Shown here piece by piece: positions 43,971 through 51,517 of a stretch of DNA of 64,000 bases. The position numbers and the translations under genes were made by a program. Source of the stretch: Bacteroides sp. (lineage in GTDB: Bacteria > Bacillota > Clostridia > Oscillospirales > Acutalibacteraceae); contig JAMPEQ010000003.1 of assembly GCA_023665085.1 (NCBI GenBank), positions 62,001 to 126,000 on the forward strand. The letters are read 5' to 3'. Position 1 is the stretch's first letter; the number at the start of each line of letters is the position of its first letter. The notes under the pieces are model-generated. The model was not told where the DNA came from, made no database searches, and saw only the letters and a program-made list of their open reading frames with translations.

Positions 43971-45262
43971 TAGTTTACGTTAAATATAATAGAAACACTA
44001 AATTGATTTTCTGTGTCGTCATATTTCCATGCTAAATCGCCGTCATATTTTTTTATACATCGCAAAACACTTTTGAATCCTAATCCATGAAATTCTTTAT
44101 TCGGTTTTGCTGAAATAAGTCTGCCGTTTTTTACGATTGGTTTAGTATCACAGGAATTGACTATATCTAAGATAAACATATCTTCAATTCGGCTTACGTT
44201 GAGTGAAACTGTTTTTTTATGGCTTTTTGCTGCTGCTTCAACAGCATTATCCAGCAGATTATTGAAAATAGATGTTAAATCATTGTCTGCAATAAAATAT
44301 AAGTCGGTATTCGTTATATTTTTTATAAAATCAATATTATTTTTTTTACATATGTAATTGTAGTTGTTTATTATTAAATCAAGAAGTTTGTTTGAAGATT
44401 TTCCAATACGGTTTGCAGTATCTAAATCATTAATAATTTCTTCTATATATTTTTGGGCTTGCTCGGTGTTATCTAATATGTCATATAAATTTTTATAGTG
44501 TTTTTTTGTATCGTGTACAAAAGTCTGAAGCTCTTCATTCTGGTGTTCAAGAAGTTCGAAATATGTTTCGTTAAGCTGTTGCTCCTGATAAATTGATTTG
44601 AGCTCTAGTAATTCTTTTTCTTTTCTTGATTCACTTTGTTGAACAATATTTATTAATATAACCGGAATTATTAAAATAAAACTTGATACTGCTACTAAGG
44701 CCCTTGATTTATCTGATAAATTCTCTTCATATGACACAATTGAAAGTATAATAACTTCTAACAGCATTGATACAGGATATGCCAGTAAAATGAAATTAAA
44801 TTTTTCATTTGTTTTGAATTTGTTTATTATTGATGATATTATTTGCAAAGATACCAGCAATAGTGATTTGCTGATGAGAATATGAATGAAATATGAAAGA
44901 TTGTCGTCATTTTTATAGAAATGCGGATTCCCGTTTGCTGCTGAAATAATATTTATTGCAACAAGCTCTGTTGTACCGACAAGGCATACAATTATTATGG
45001 CATACATTAATGAAAACAGAGGTTTTTCTTTATATAGTATTAGTGCAAAGAAAAATTGAAATGCACATAACACAATTGCATTAACTAAAGAATTATATTC
45101 GAAAGTTAAGTTGATTACACACATAATAATGTAGCTTATTATAATGATAGCCGAGTTTTTTATTTTGATTTTCTTTGCCGAATTATTTATACTTTCATAA
45201 AATGTAAATGTAATAAGACCTTCGATAATCTGAAGTATTACATTCAAAGCATTTGATAGCAC
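43970..45262 (-). CDS. agrC: AgrC-type sensor histidine kinase
   Basis: 430 residues. The N-terminal ~200 residues hold six to seven membrane helices, as in peptide-sensing AgrC. A coiled-coil stretch follows, with the phospho-acceptor box FVHDTKKHYKNLYDIL (about residue 250), then a GHKL ATPase with NNLLDNAVEAA (N box) and FHGLGFKSVLRCIKKYDG (G box). It should detect the cyclic peptide made from agrD by agrB. GTG start with AAGGAG upstream; 3 bp separate it from agrA. Orientation is opposite to agrD-agrB, unlike the staphylococcal BDCA operon. Confidence 0.88.
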   Translation of the reverse strand: MLSNALNVILQIIEGLITFTFYESINNSAKKIKIKNSAIIIISYIIMCVINLTFEYNSLVNAIVLCAFQFFFALILYKEKPLFSLMYAIIIVCLVGTTELVAINIISAANGNPHFYKNDDNLSYFIHILISKSLLLVSLQIISSIINKFKTNEKFNFILLAYPVSMLLEVIILSIVSYEENLSDKSRALVAVSSFILIIPVILINIVQQSESRKEKELLELKSIYQEQQLNETYFELLEHQNEELQTFVHDTKKHYKNLYDILDNTEQAQKYIEEIINDLDTANRIGKSSNKLLDLIINNYNYICKKNNIDFIKNITNTDLYFIADNDLTSIFNNLLDNAVEAAAKSHKKTVSLNVSRIEDMFILDIVNSCDTKPIVKNGRLISAKPNKEFHGLGFKSVLRCIKKYDGDLAWKYDDTENQFSVSIIFNVN

Positions 45263-45265
45263 AGT

Positions 45266-45973
45266 TTACCTTCTCCTTCTAATATAATCATCAAAAAATT
45301 CCCTAAAGTCCTTTTGACATCTGTATGAAATAGGAATTATTTCATTATTTGTCAGTATAACCTCACATCTTTTATATTTTTTTACATAATTGAGATTTAT
45401 TATGAAACTTTTGTGAATTCTGCGAAAACAAGCCAAAGTAAGCTCTTTCTGCCAGTCGTCAATTAATTCTTTTGAATAATATGTTTCGTTTTCAGTAACA
45501 ATTTTTGTTTTGCGGCTTAATGTTTCAATATATAAGATATCATTTGAATTAATTTTTGTGATTTTTGATGATTCTTTTATGTATACATCTAAAGGTATAT
45601 TACTGATAAGTTCAACTGCACGATCAAGACCGCTGTAAAATCTGGAATAATCAAGAGGTTTTTTCAAAAATCTGAGTGCCAGATAATCCATTGCATTATC
45701 CATGTATTTTTCGTAATTTGTTATAAAAAATATAATTATATTTTTATTTTTCTTTTTCAGATGTTCTGCAATATCCAGACCTGTTTTTTTATCAATTTCT
45801 ATATCCAAAAATGCTATATTGTATAATGATTCAGATTTAGCTGCCTCTTCAGTATTATCAAAGCTATCATAAAAGCAATCAATGTTGTGTTCGTCACAAT
45901 ATTTTTCTAAATAGTTAATAATAGTTTCACTGCATGTTTGCTCATCGTCACAAATAAGTGCATTAATTGTCAT
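45266..45973 (-). CDS. agrA: AgrA-type LytTR response regulator
   Basis: 235 residues: a receiver domain (about 1-120; acidic pair in ICDDEQ, phospho-acceptor Asp in AFLDIEIDKKTG, Lys in FLKKPLD) and a C-terminal LytTR DNA-binding domain (about 135-235; FRRIHKSFIINLNYVKKY). This is the AgrA architecture. ATG 45973 has a perfect AGGAG site; the open frame upstream to 46033 lacks one. LytTR regulators bind 9-bp direct repeats spaced by about 12 bp, and such a pair lies before agrD. Confidence 0.9.
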   Translation of the reverse strand: MTINALICDDEQTCSETIINYLEKYCDEHNIDCFYDSFDNTEEAAKSESLYNIAFLDIEIDKKTGLDIAEHLKKKNKNIIIFFITNYEKYMDNAMDYLALRFLKKPLDYSRFYSGLDRAVELISNIPLDVYIKESSKITKINSNDILYIETLSRKTKIVTENETYYSKELIDDWQKELTLACFRRIHKSFIINLNYVKKYKRCEVILTNNEIIPISYRCQKDFREFFDDYIRRRR

Positions 45974-46059
45974 GTTATCTCCTAAAAATAAAAAAAGACT
46001 CAAAGCATTAAACTTTAAGTCTAATATTACCATATTATTACATCTTTATCAATCTCTAT

Positions 46060-46386
46060 TTAAAGATTTTTGCTTTCTACATAAGTTAGCAGCAATTTAA
46101 AAATTGTTTCTTTTTCTTGTTGAGTCAGTTCACGTATTAAATCAATAATATTATCATCAACAGTATCTTTTATTGCACCTGAAAGAAGCTGACAGGGACA
46201 AACATCCAGCTCCTTGCATAGACTTATTAAGGTGTTGAATGAAAGATTATTTTTTCCCCGTTCAAGATTTGAAATTTCCGTAACGGATAAATCTATTCTT
46301 TCTGCAAGTCCCGCCTGTGTATATCCATTTGCTTTTCTAAAGTTAGAAATTCTTTTTCCTATTATTTCACTGCTGTCTATTCGCAT
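46060..46386 (-). CDS. XRE-family helix-turn-helix regulator in the agr locus
   Basis: 108 residues. A five-helix Cro/C1-type HTH at about 8-65 (IGKRISNFRKANGYTQAGLA, ISNLERGKNNLSFNTLI), followed by a short C-terminal helix pair. ATG 46386 follows AAGAGGCGAT; the upstream in-frame codons lack a site. It lies first in the minus-strand unit, 86 bp ahead of agrA and divergent from agrD, so it is well placed to regulate one or both directions. A role in agr control is inference. Confidence 0.85.
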   Translation of the reverse strand: MRIDSSEIIGKRISNFRKANGYTQAGLAERIDLSVTEISNLERGKNNLSFNTLISLCKELDVCPCQLLSGAIKDTVDDNIIDLIRELTQQEKETIFKLLLTYVESKNL

Positions 46387-46515
46387 ATTATCGCCTCTTG
46401 CTAATATTAACATTATTAAAGCGTTATTAAAATATAACAGTGTTTCAAAACTACCAGTTAAACTTGAAAAATATTAAAATGAATTTTATATTTTTATGTT
46501 TTATTTGAAAAATGT

Positions 46516-46545
46516 GCAGTTTGGTAATAAAAATCTGCAGTTAAG
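46516..46545 (+). promoter_or_regulatory. Probable AgrA binding box (two 9-bp direct repeats)
   Basis: GCAGTTTGG (46516-46524) and GCAGTTAAG (46537-46545), period 21 bp with a 12-bp spacer. The staphylococcal AgrA repeat is ACAGTTAAG with the same spacing. The pair ends 9 bp before the -35 element of the agrD promoter. A further single CCAGTTAAA is at 46454-46462. Confidence 0.75.
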
Positions 46546-46554
46546 GTGAATTTA

Positions 46555-46583
46555 TTGATAATTTAATCGTGAAATTGTATAAA
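46555..46583 (+). promoter_or_regulatory. Promoter of agrD-agrB
   Basis: TTGATA (46555-46560), 17 bp, TATAAA (46578-46583), 20 bp ahead of the agrD start codon, overlapping nothing but directly preceded by the AgrA-type repeats. Confidence 0.75.
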
Positions 46584-46603
46584 AATTAAAAGGAGGTATA
46601 AAA

Positions 46604-46744
46604 ATGAAAAATAAAAAGGTATCAAAAATAGTAAATTTAATTAACTTTTCTTTAAAAGTTGATGCAAATTCAACTAGCACGCTATCTGTTTTTCAGCCTA
46701 AAATGCCAAAGCAGTTAGAGCAGTTCAAGAAGAATAATGATTAA
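46604..46744 (+). CDS. agrD: AgrD-like cyclic autoinducer precursor peptide (46 residues)
   Basis: 46 codons from ATG 46604 behind a perfect AAAGGAGG site. It has the three parts of an AgrD precursor: a basic amphipathic N-terminal helix (about 1-19, MKNKKVSKIVNLINFSLKV), a central peptide ANSTSTLSV (about 21-29) and the conserved acidic/lysine tail FQPKMPKQLEQFKK (30-43). By alignment with known precursors (five-residue ring then [Y/F]xPK), the ring would be Ser25-Thr-Leu-Ser-Val29, a lactone, since Ser replaces the usual Cys. The last 8 bp overlap agrB. Identification is from pattern and context. Confidence 0.88.
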   Translation: MKNKKVSKIVNLINFSLKVDANSTSTLSVFQPKMPKQLEQFKKNND

Positions 46745-47330
46745 TAAACTATCAGCTTATCTAACAAATGTTATGATAAATAAAAAAATAATCGAGCCGG
46801 ATGAATTTGAATTATATCATTATGGATTATTTGTAACAATTACAGAAGCATGGCTTATGATATTCTGCATCCTTGCAGGGATAATATTCAATGTTATACT
46901 TCAAAGTATAGTGTTTTTTATTATGTTTTTTCTTGTGCATAGATTTGCAGGTGGTTTTCACGCAAAAACCGAGTGGCAATGTCAGATAATAACATTATCC
47001 ACCTTTTTTCTTTGTATAGCAGGAATAAAGTATGAAACTAACATCAATATGATATATATGATTGTTGTATATATTGTATGCTGTGTTGTCATAATTATAC
47101 TGTCGCCTGCAGATACTCCGCAGAAACCGCTTAGCAAGGCGGAAAAAATGAAATTCAAGAAAATAACTGCTGTAATTGTTTTAATATGCTCAGTTATTGC
47201 TGCATTGTTTTTATTAAACAGCAAGACCGTTACTTTTGCATATGCAATCATAAATGGCATGATGCTGCAAACAGTATCGGTTATATTCGGAAGATTGCTA
47301 AATCAAAAAGTGCTTTCGGAAAAACAGTAA
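46737..47330 (+). CDS. agrB: AgrB-type peptide-processing membrane protease
   Basis: 197 residues with about five to six membrane helices. The catalytic dyad of AgrB is present: His75 in HRFAGGFHAKTEWQC and Cys82, with seven residues between them as in S. aureus (His77, Cys84). It cleaves the AgrD tail and closes the ring, at the inner membrane. It overlaps agrD by 8 bp, an order (D then B) reversed from staphylococci. The transcript ends in the hairpin at 47334-47372. Confidence 0.92.
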   Translation: MINKLSAYLTNVMINKKIIEPDEFELYHYGLFVTITEAWLMIFCILAGIIFNVILQSIVFFIMFFLVHRFAGGFHAKTEWQCQIITLSTFFLCIAGIKYETNINMIYMIVVYIVCCVVIIILSPADTPQKPLSKAEKMKFKKITAVIVLICSVIAALFLLNSKTVTFAYAIINGMMLQTVSVIFGRLLNQKVLSEKQ

Positions 47331-47333
47331 AGC

Positions 47334-47372
47334 AAACCTCTATGGTGTAAAAACGCTATAGAGGTTTTGTTT
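47334..47372 (+). terminator. Rho-independent terminator of agrD-agrB
   Basis: A 10-bp stem AAACCTCTAT (47334-47343) / ATAGAGGTTT (47358-47367), then TGTTTTG. Confidence 0.8.
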
Positions 47373-47387
47373 TGTCCTAAATACTGT

Positions 47388-47415
47388 TTGATTTTTTATT
47401 TATCTGTGTTACAAT
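47388..47415 (+). promoter_or_regulatory. Promoter of the Gfo/Idh oxidoreductase gene
   Basis: TTGATT (47388-47393), 16 bp, TACAAT (47410-47415), 19 bp ahead of the start codon. Confidence 0.55.
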
Positions 47416-47433
47416 ACACTTGGAGTGATCAAT

Positions 47434-48393
47434 ATGGATAAATTCAAATGGGCATATATCGGAAGCGGAAATATTGCAAACAGTACCGCAAAAAGTATTT
47501 TAAAAGGAAATCATAAGATAGTATCTGTATACAGTAGAAATTTTGAAAAGGCAAAGAATTTTGCACAAAAGTACGGTGCGTTGGCTTTTGATTGTTTTGA
47601 TGATGCTGTAAACAGAGATGATGTTGACGGAGTATATATTGCAACCCCTCATACTTCGCATGTTGATTATGCAGTTCGTGCAATGAAGCTTGGCAAACCT
47701 GTGCTTTGCGAAAAGCCTGTTGGCGTGACTGTTAATGATGTTGACACATTAGTCAGTGCATCAAAAAAGTATGATAAGTATTTTTGCGAGGCTATGTGGA
47801 CCTGGTTCAGTGATGTTGCACTTACCGTAAAAAAATGGGTGAATGACGGTGAAATAGGAAATATAACCGATGTTGAAATTAATTATGCTTTCCCCGGTAT
47901 TATGATGCCAAAAAAATCAAGAGTGCTTACACCGTCTACTGCGGGAGGTGCACTCCTTGATATCGGAATTTACCCTATAACGTATTGTTATAATCTTTTC
48001 GGTATGCCTAATAAAATAACCTGCAGCGGCACAATAAAGAACGGAATAGATATTGAGGAAACAGTTGTTCTTGAATATGCAGGATTTAAGTGTAATCTTA
48101 ATATGTCTTTATGCAAACTTAAGGAGAACGCTGTAATAAACGGCACGGAAGGAAGAATTACTTTACCTGTATTTTTTCATATGGCGTCAAAGGCAGTGCT
48201 GAAAAACAAAAACGGAAGATTTACATTTAATGGAAAGACAGATTATCTCACTGAATTTACAAGGGCATCAGAGGAAATCAGAAACGGCAAAAAGGAGTCT
48301 GAATACATTCCTTTTTCTGCTACAAAAAATTGCATGATGATTATGGATGAATGCAGAAGACAGATGAATCTGGTTTATCCGTTTGAAAAGTAA
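47434..48393 (+). CDS. Gfo/Idh/MocA-family oxidoreductase
   Basis: 319 residues, NAD(P)-dependent sugar or polyol dehydrogenase. Rossmann motif YIGSGNIAN is at about 7-15, and the family EKP in GKPVLCEKPVGVT near 90-102 carries the catalytic Lys. GGALLDIGIYPITYCYNLFG (about 168-187) holds the substrate-side Asp/His region, with Tyr in place of the more usual His. ATG 47434 is chosen over GTG 47425, which overlaps the GGAG site. An acetyltransferase gene follows after 20 bp. Confidence 0.88.
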   Translation: MDKFKWAYIGSGNIANSTAKSILKGNHKIVSVYSRNFEKAKNFAQKYGALAFDCFDDAVNRDDVDGVYIATPHTSHVDYAVRAMKLGKPVLCEKPVGVTVNDVDTLVSASKKYDKYFCEAMWTWFSDVALTVKKWVNDGEIGNITDVEINYAFPGIMMPKKSRVLTPSTAGGALLDIGIYPITYCYNLFGMPNKITCSGTIKNGIDIEETVVLEYAGFKCNLNMSLCKLKENAVINGTEGRITLPVFFHMASKAVLKNKNGRFTFNGKTDYLTEFTRASEEIRNGKKESEYIPFSATKNCMMIMDECRRQMNLVYPFEK

Positions 48394-48413
48394 AAAAATA
48401 GGGAGGGTTAAAT

Positions 48414-49016
48414 ATGACTGAAACAGAAAAAATGGAAAAGGGCTTGATTTATGACTGCTCAGCAGATGAAATCATGGAGGTTCAGACAAAATTTGTAACA
48501 CATATGAAAGAATATAATACTCTTGGACTCGGTGACGAGAAAAGAATGAACGAATTAATGCCTCTTATGTTCAATGAAGTAGGTGAGGGCAGTTTTGTTC
48601 AGCCACCGTTTTATGCTAATTGGGGCGGTGCTCATGTTCATATCGGAAAAGAGGTATATGCAAACTTTAATCTGACACTTGTTGATGACGGGCATATTTT
48701 TATCGGAGATAAAACTATGATAGGACCTAACGTGACTATTGCTACTGCAGGGCATCCGATTATGCCTGAGCTTCGTGAAAAAGGGCTTCAGTTTAATGTT
48801 GATGTTCATATCGGAAGAAATGTTTGGATAGGTGCAGGTGCTGTTATTATTCCAGGTGTTACGATTGGTGATAATACAGTTATCGGAGCCGGCTCAGTTG
48901 TTACAAAGGATATACCATCTAATGTGGTTGCAGCAGGTAATCCATGCCGTGTAATGCGAGAAATAAGTGATCATGACAGAAAATTCTATTATAAAGATAA
49001 AAGAATTAACGATTAA
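48414..49016 (+). CDS. Sugar O-acetyltransferase (maltose/galactoside acetyltransferase type)
   Basis: 200 residues: an N-terminal helical maltose-acetyltransferase domain (about 5-60) and a left-handed beta-helix of hexapeptide repeats. The catalytic His lies in ATAGHPIMPELRE, and GRNVWIGAGAVIIPGVTIGD and NTVIGAGSVVTKDIPSN show the coils. Uses acetyl-CoA to acetylate sugars in the cytoplasm. It sits 20 bp after the oxidoreductase with a GGGAGG site, so the two are likely one small sugar-modifying operon, ended by the hairpin at 49029-49071. Confidence 0.92.
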   Translation: MTETEKMEKGLIYDCSADEIMEVQTKFVTHMKEYNTLGLGDEKRMNELMPLMFNEVGEGSFVQPPFYANWGGAHVHIGKEVYANFNLTLVDDGHIFIGDKTMIGPNVTIATAGHPIMPELREKGLQFNVDVHIGRNVWIGAGAVIIPGVTIGDNTVIGAGSVVTKDIPSNVVAAGNPCRVMREISDHDRKFYYKDKRIND

Positions 49017-49028
49017 TAAATGTAACTA

Positions 49029-49071
49029 AAAAGATAAAGGTCCGTAGTTATTTTACGGACCTTTATCTTTT
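49029..49071. terminator. Bidirectional Rho-independent terminator
   Basis: A perfect 18-bp stem (49029-49046 with 49054-49071; core AAAGGTCCGTA / TACGGACCTTT) between converging genes. Confidence 0.92.
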
Positions 49072-49088
49072 ATATTTGGATTATTAAA

Positions 49089-49670
49089 TTATTTTTTTAT
49101 AACTGTACCCATTGTATTTGGTGCCATGCCTGCAGCATTTGCTTCGTCAGTATCGATGTGCATTGCAAGTGCATATGAATCTGATACTCTTACAACAACA
49201 TCGCCGAAGGTAAGATTTCTGCCGTTAGCTGTAGGGATTTCAACTGAAACGATTTCGCCGTTTTCAAGTCCCATTTTTTCTGCATCAGCTGTTGTGGCAT
49301 GAATATGTCTTTTTGCTGCGATAACACCTTCTGTAAGCTCAACCTCACCTGCAGGGCCTACTAATTTGCAAGCACCTGAACCGCTGATGTCGCCGCTCTC
49401 GCGAACAGGAGCCTGAACGCCGATTGAGCGTGCATCGGTAAGAGAAAGCTCAATCTGAGTTGCATTTCTGCAAGGGCCGAGAATTGATACAGCAGGGAAT
49501 TCACCCTTTGTGCCGATAACCTTAACTCTTTCTTCACAAGCATACTGTCCCGGCTGTGAAAGCTCCTTCTTTACAGTAAGCTCATATCCTGCACCGAAGA
49601 GAGTTTCCAAATCTTCTTTAGACACATGAACATGTCTTGCAGAGATTTCTACTAAAACTTGATTTTCCAT
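49089..49670 (-). CDS. pduL: Phosphate propanoyltransferase/phosphotransacylase PduL
   Basis: 193 residues, two tandem beta-barrel PduL domains. Zinc-binding histidines are in ISARHVHVSKEDLE (HVH, about 12-16) and AAKRHIHATTADAEKMG (HIH, about 120-124), with a last His in ALAMHIDTDEANAAG. GPCRNATQIELSLTDAR is the CoA site region. It converts acyl-CoA and phosphate to acyl-phosphate. No shell or diol dehydratase genes are near and there is no encapsulation peptide, so it is probably the housekeeping phosphotransacetylase. Monocistronic. Confidence 0.93.
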   Translation of the reverse strand: MENQVLVEISARHVHVSKEDLETLFGAGYELTVKKELSQPGQYACEERVKVIGTKGEFPAVSILGPCRNATQIELSLTDARSIGVQAPVRESGDISGSGACKLVGPAGEVELTEGVIAAKRHIHATTADAEKMGLENGEIVSVEIPTANGRNLTFGDVVVRVSDSYALAMHIDTDEANAAGMAPNTMGTVIKK

Positions 49671-49783
49671 AGTTTTTCTCCTTATTTAAAAATATTAACA
49701 GTGATATTTTATACCTATTAACATGGTTTTTCAATAGCAAATTTGGTATTTTAAGATAAGACAGAAAAATATATTAAAATTTC

Positions 49784-49811
49784 GAAACCTTTTTTATTTT
49801 CCATTCGTTAC
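49784..49811 (+). promoter_or_regulatory. Possible ECF-type promoter before the sigma factor gene
   Basis: GAAACC (49784-49789) and CGTTAC (49806-49811) with 16 bp between them and a T-rich spacer. This is close to the GAAAC/CGT pattern used by Bacillus ECF sigma factors and lies 33 bp ahead of a sigma factor gene, which fits autoregulation. Confidence 0.45.
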
Positions 49812-49844
49812 TATTGTGAAAGGACCTTTCAATGAGTGGTGATT

Positions 49845-50327
49845 ATGACAGAGAGTGAATTTATAAGAGCTGTAAAGCGCAATAATCAAAGATTGTATCT
49901 TATAGCACTTTCATTTACAAAAAACACTGATGATAGTGAAGATATAATTCAGTCAGTATTTGAAAAGATGTGGTGCTGTAATAAATCATTTAACGATGAT
50001 GAGCATATGGATAAATGGCTGACTGCTGTATGTGTAAATGAAAGTAAGGATCTGCTGAAATCTTTTTTTAAAAGCAGACGTGCTGATATTGATGAATATA
50101 TTGACAAGGGTGCTTTTGATGAGTGCAGGGATTATGATTTGTTCAATGCTGTTATGAAATTGCCGAAAAAAGAACGAGTCGTAATACATCTGTTTTACTA
50201 TGAGGATTTGACTGTAAATAAAATTGCAGAGATTTTAAAAACAAACAGCTCTACGGTAAAAACAAGATTACGGCGAGGGAGATTAAAATTAAAAGAAATG
50301 TTGGGGGATGATTGGATAAATGAATAG
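49845..50327 (+). CDS. ECF-type RNA polymerase sigma factor
   Basis: 160 residues with only sigma region 2 and region 4. Region 2 is about 5-70 (LIALSFTKNTDDSEDIIQSV, FEKMW), and region 4 about 105-155 (LPKKERVVIHLFYYEDLTVN, then KTNSSTVKTRLRRGRLKLKE as the recognition helix area). ATG 49845 is preferred; two GTG codons just before it coincide with the GTGGTGA ribosome binding region. The downstream membrane protein gene overlaps by 8 bp and is the likely anti-sigma. Confidence 0.9.
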   Translation: MTESEFIRAVKRNNQRLYLIALSFTKNTDDSEDIIQSVFEKMWCCNKSFNDDEHMDKWLTAVCVNESKDLLKSFFKSRRADIDEYIDKGAFDECRDYDLFNAVMKLPKKERVVIHLFYYEDLTVNKIAEILKTNSSTVKTRLRRGRLKLKEMLGDDWINE

Positions 50328-50736
50328 TGATAATTATAAGAAGGCTTTTTCTAATATCCGTCCTTCTGACAAAAGATTGGAAAGGATTTTTGATATGACG
50401 GAAAAAAAGAAAAGAGCAAGAGGTTTTAAGAAAGGTCTTATCGTGGTTATAGCTGTGATGAGCGTGTTGATGTGTGGAGCATTGACGGCTAATGCTGCAA
50501 CTGACGGTGCACTTTTTGAGGGCGTCAAGCTCGTTATAAATGGTGAAGAAGCAAATATTTCAGACTATCTTAAGAATCATAATTCATATAAGAATGATGA
50601 CGGAGATGTTGTTGATCAGTACACATTTGATTTGCCTGATGATGCCGGCTCAATTTCATATGAAATGGTTGGTGGTGCAGCAGATAACACAGCTTCAATA
50701 GAAATTCAGACTGACGAAACCACAACCGAAAAGTAA
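50320..50736 (+). CDS. Probable membrane-anchored anti-sigma factor
   Basis: 138 residues. A cytoplasmic N-terminal part (about 1-38) with a Lys/Arg-rich end (EKKKRARGFKKG), one membrane helix (about 39-60, LIVVIAVMSVLMCGALTANA), then an acidic outer domain of about 75 residues. This single-span layout, with an 8-bp overlap with an ECF sigma gene, is typical of cognate anti-sigma factors. I see no HCC zinc motif, so it is not a ZAS type. Function is from context. Confidence 0.75.
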   Translation: MNSDNYKKAFSNIRPSDKRLERIFDMTEKKKRARGFKKGLIVVIAVMSVLMCGALTANAATDGALFEGVKLVINGEEANISDYLKNHNSYKNDDGDVVDQYTFDLPDDAGSISYEMVGGAADNTASIEIQTDETTTEK

Positions 50737-50766
50737 TATATTAGATAATTAAATACTAACCGATTT

Positions 50767-50799
50767 TAAGCAGTAAGGATATAAAATTCTTACTGCTTA
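50767..50799 (+). terminator. Rho-independent terminator of the sigma/anti-sigma unit
   Basis: An 11-bp stem TAAGCAGTAAG (50767-50777) / CTTACTGCTTA (50789-50799), followed by TTTATATTG. Confidence 0.8.
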
Positions 50800-50805
50800 T
50801 TTATA

Positions 50806-50834
50806 TTGTTTTTGTTCTTTGGTTTTGGTATAAT
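50806..50834 (+). promoter_or_regulatory. Promoter of the uracil-DNA glycosylase gene
   Basis: TTGTTT (50806-50811), 17 bp, TATAAT (50829-50834), 17 bp ahead of the start codon. Confidence 0.55.
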
Positions 50835-50851
50835 ATTTTCGGGTGATAAAA

Positions 50852-51415
50852 ATGACATTAGATGAACTTGAATTGAAATGTAAAAACTGCACAGAGTGCG
50901 GACTTTGTGAGGGAAGAACCAATCTGGTTTTCGGTATGGGCAAAAAGGATGCTGATATTATGCTTATTGGCGAAGGTCCCGGTGAAAATGAGGATTTGCA
51001 GGGGAAACCATTTGTGGGCAGATCAGGTCAGCTTCTTGATAAATTTCTTGCAAGTGTAGATTTATCAAGAGAAAAGAATGTGTATATTGCAAATATGGTA
51101 AAATGCCGTCCGCCGAAGAACCGTGATCCTAAGCCTGAGGAGCAGGATACATGCATTAAATGGCTTAGAGAGCAGTTTAAGATTATAAGACCTAAGCTTG
51201 TTATATGTGTTGGCAGAATATCGGCTCAAAGACTCATTGATAAAAATTTTAAGGTAACACAGCAGCATGGCGAGTTTATAGATAAGAATGGTACTCTGTT
51301 TATGGGAACTTATCATCCTGCTGCTATTTTGCGTAATCCTAATAATAAAGAACTTGCTTTTGGTGACTGGCTTAAGGTAAGAGACAAGATTGAAGAGCTT
51401 GGAATTGAAATTTAA
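50852..51415 (+). CDS. Family 4 (Fe-S) uracil-DNA glycosylase
   Basis: 187 residues. Four Cys for the [4Fe-4S] cluster are visible: CTECGLC near residue 12-18 and, further on, C in NMVKCRPPKNRDPKPEE and in DTC. GEGPGENEDLQGKPFVGRSG is motif A and GTYHPAAILRN the C-terminal motif with catalytic-site His. It removes uracil from DNA after cytosine deamination. ATG 50852 is used; a GTG at 50843 lies in the ribosome binding region. Confidence 0.93.
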   Translation: MTLDELELKCKNCTECGLCEGRTNLVFGMGKKDADIMLIGEGPGENEDLQGKPFVGRSGQLLDKFLASVDLSREKNVYIANMVKCRPPKNRDPKPEEQDTCIKWLREQFKIIRPKLVICVGRISAQRLIDKNFKVTQQHGEFIDKNGTLFMGTYHPAAILRNPNNKELAFGDWLKVRDKIEELGIEI

Positions 51416-51453
51416 AATCTTTATTATTTCTTTACTTTTCCTTTTCATTATGT

Positions 51454-51482
51454 TTGAACAAGTGTGATTTAATGTGTATATC
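51454..51482 (+). promoter_or_regulatory. Promoter of the two-component system
   Basis: TTGAAC (51454-51459), 17 bp, TATATC (51477-51482). Confidence 0.55.
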
Positions 51483-51517
51483 GGAAAAGGGATTATTTAT
51501 TATTTGGGAGATTAAAA

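Noticed and set aside
46437-46462. A second AgrA box made of ACAGTGTTT and CCAGTTAAA
   Set aside because: The spacing is 17 bp rather than 21, and the first half matches the consensus poorly.
49089-49670. Bacterial microcompartment locus suggested by pduL
   Set aside because: No shell protein, diol/ethanolamine or aldehyde dehydrogenase genes nearby, and no encapsulation peptide at the PduL N terminus.
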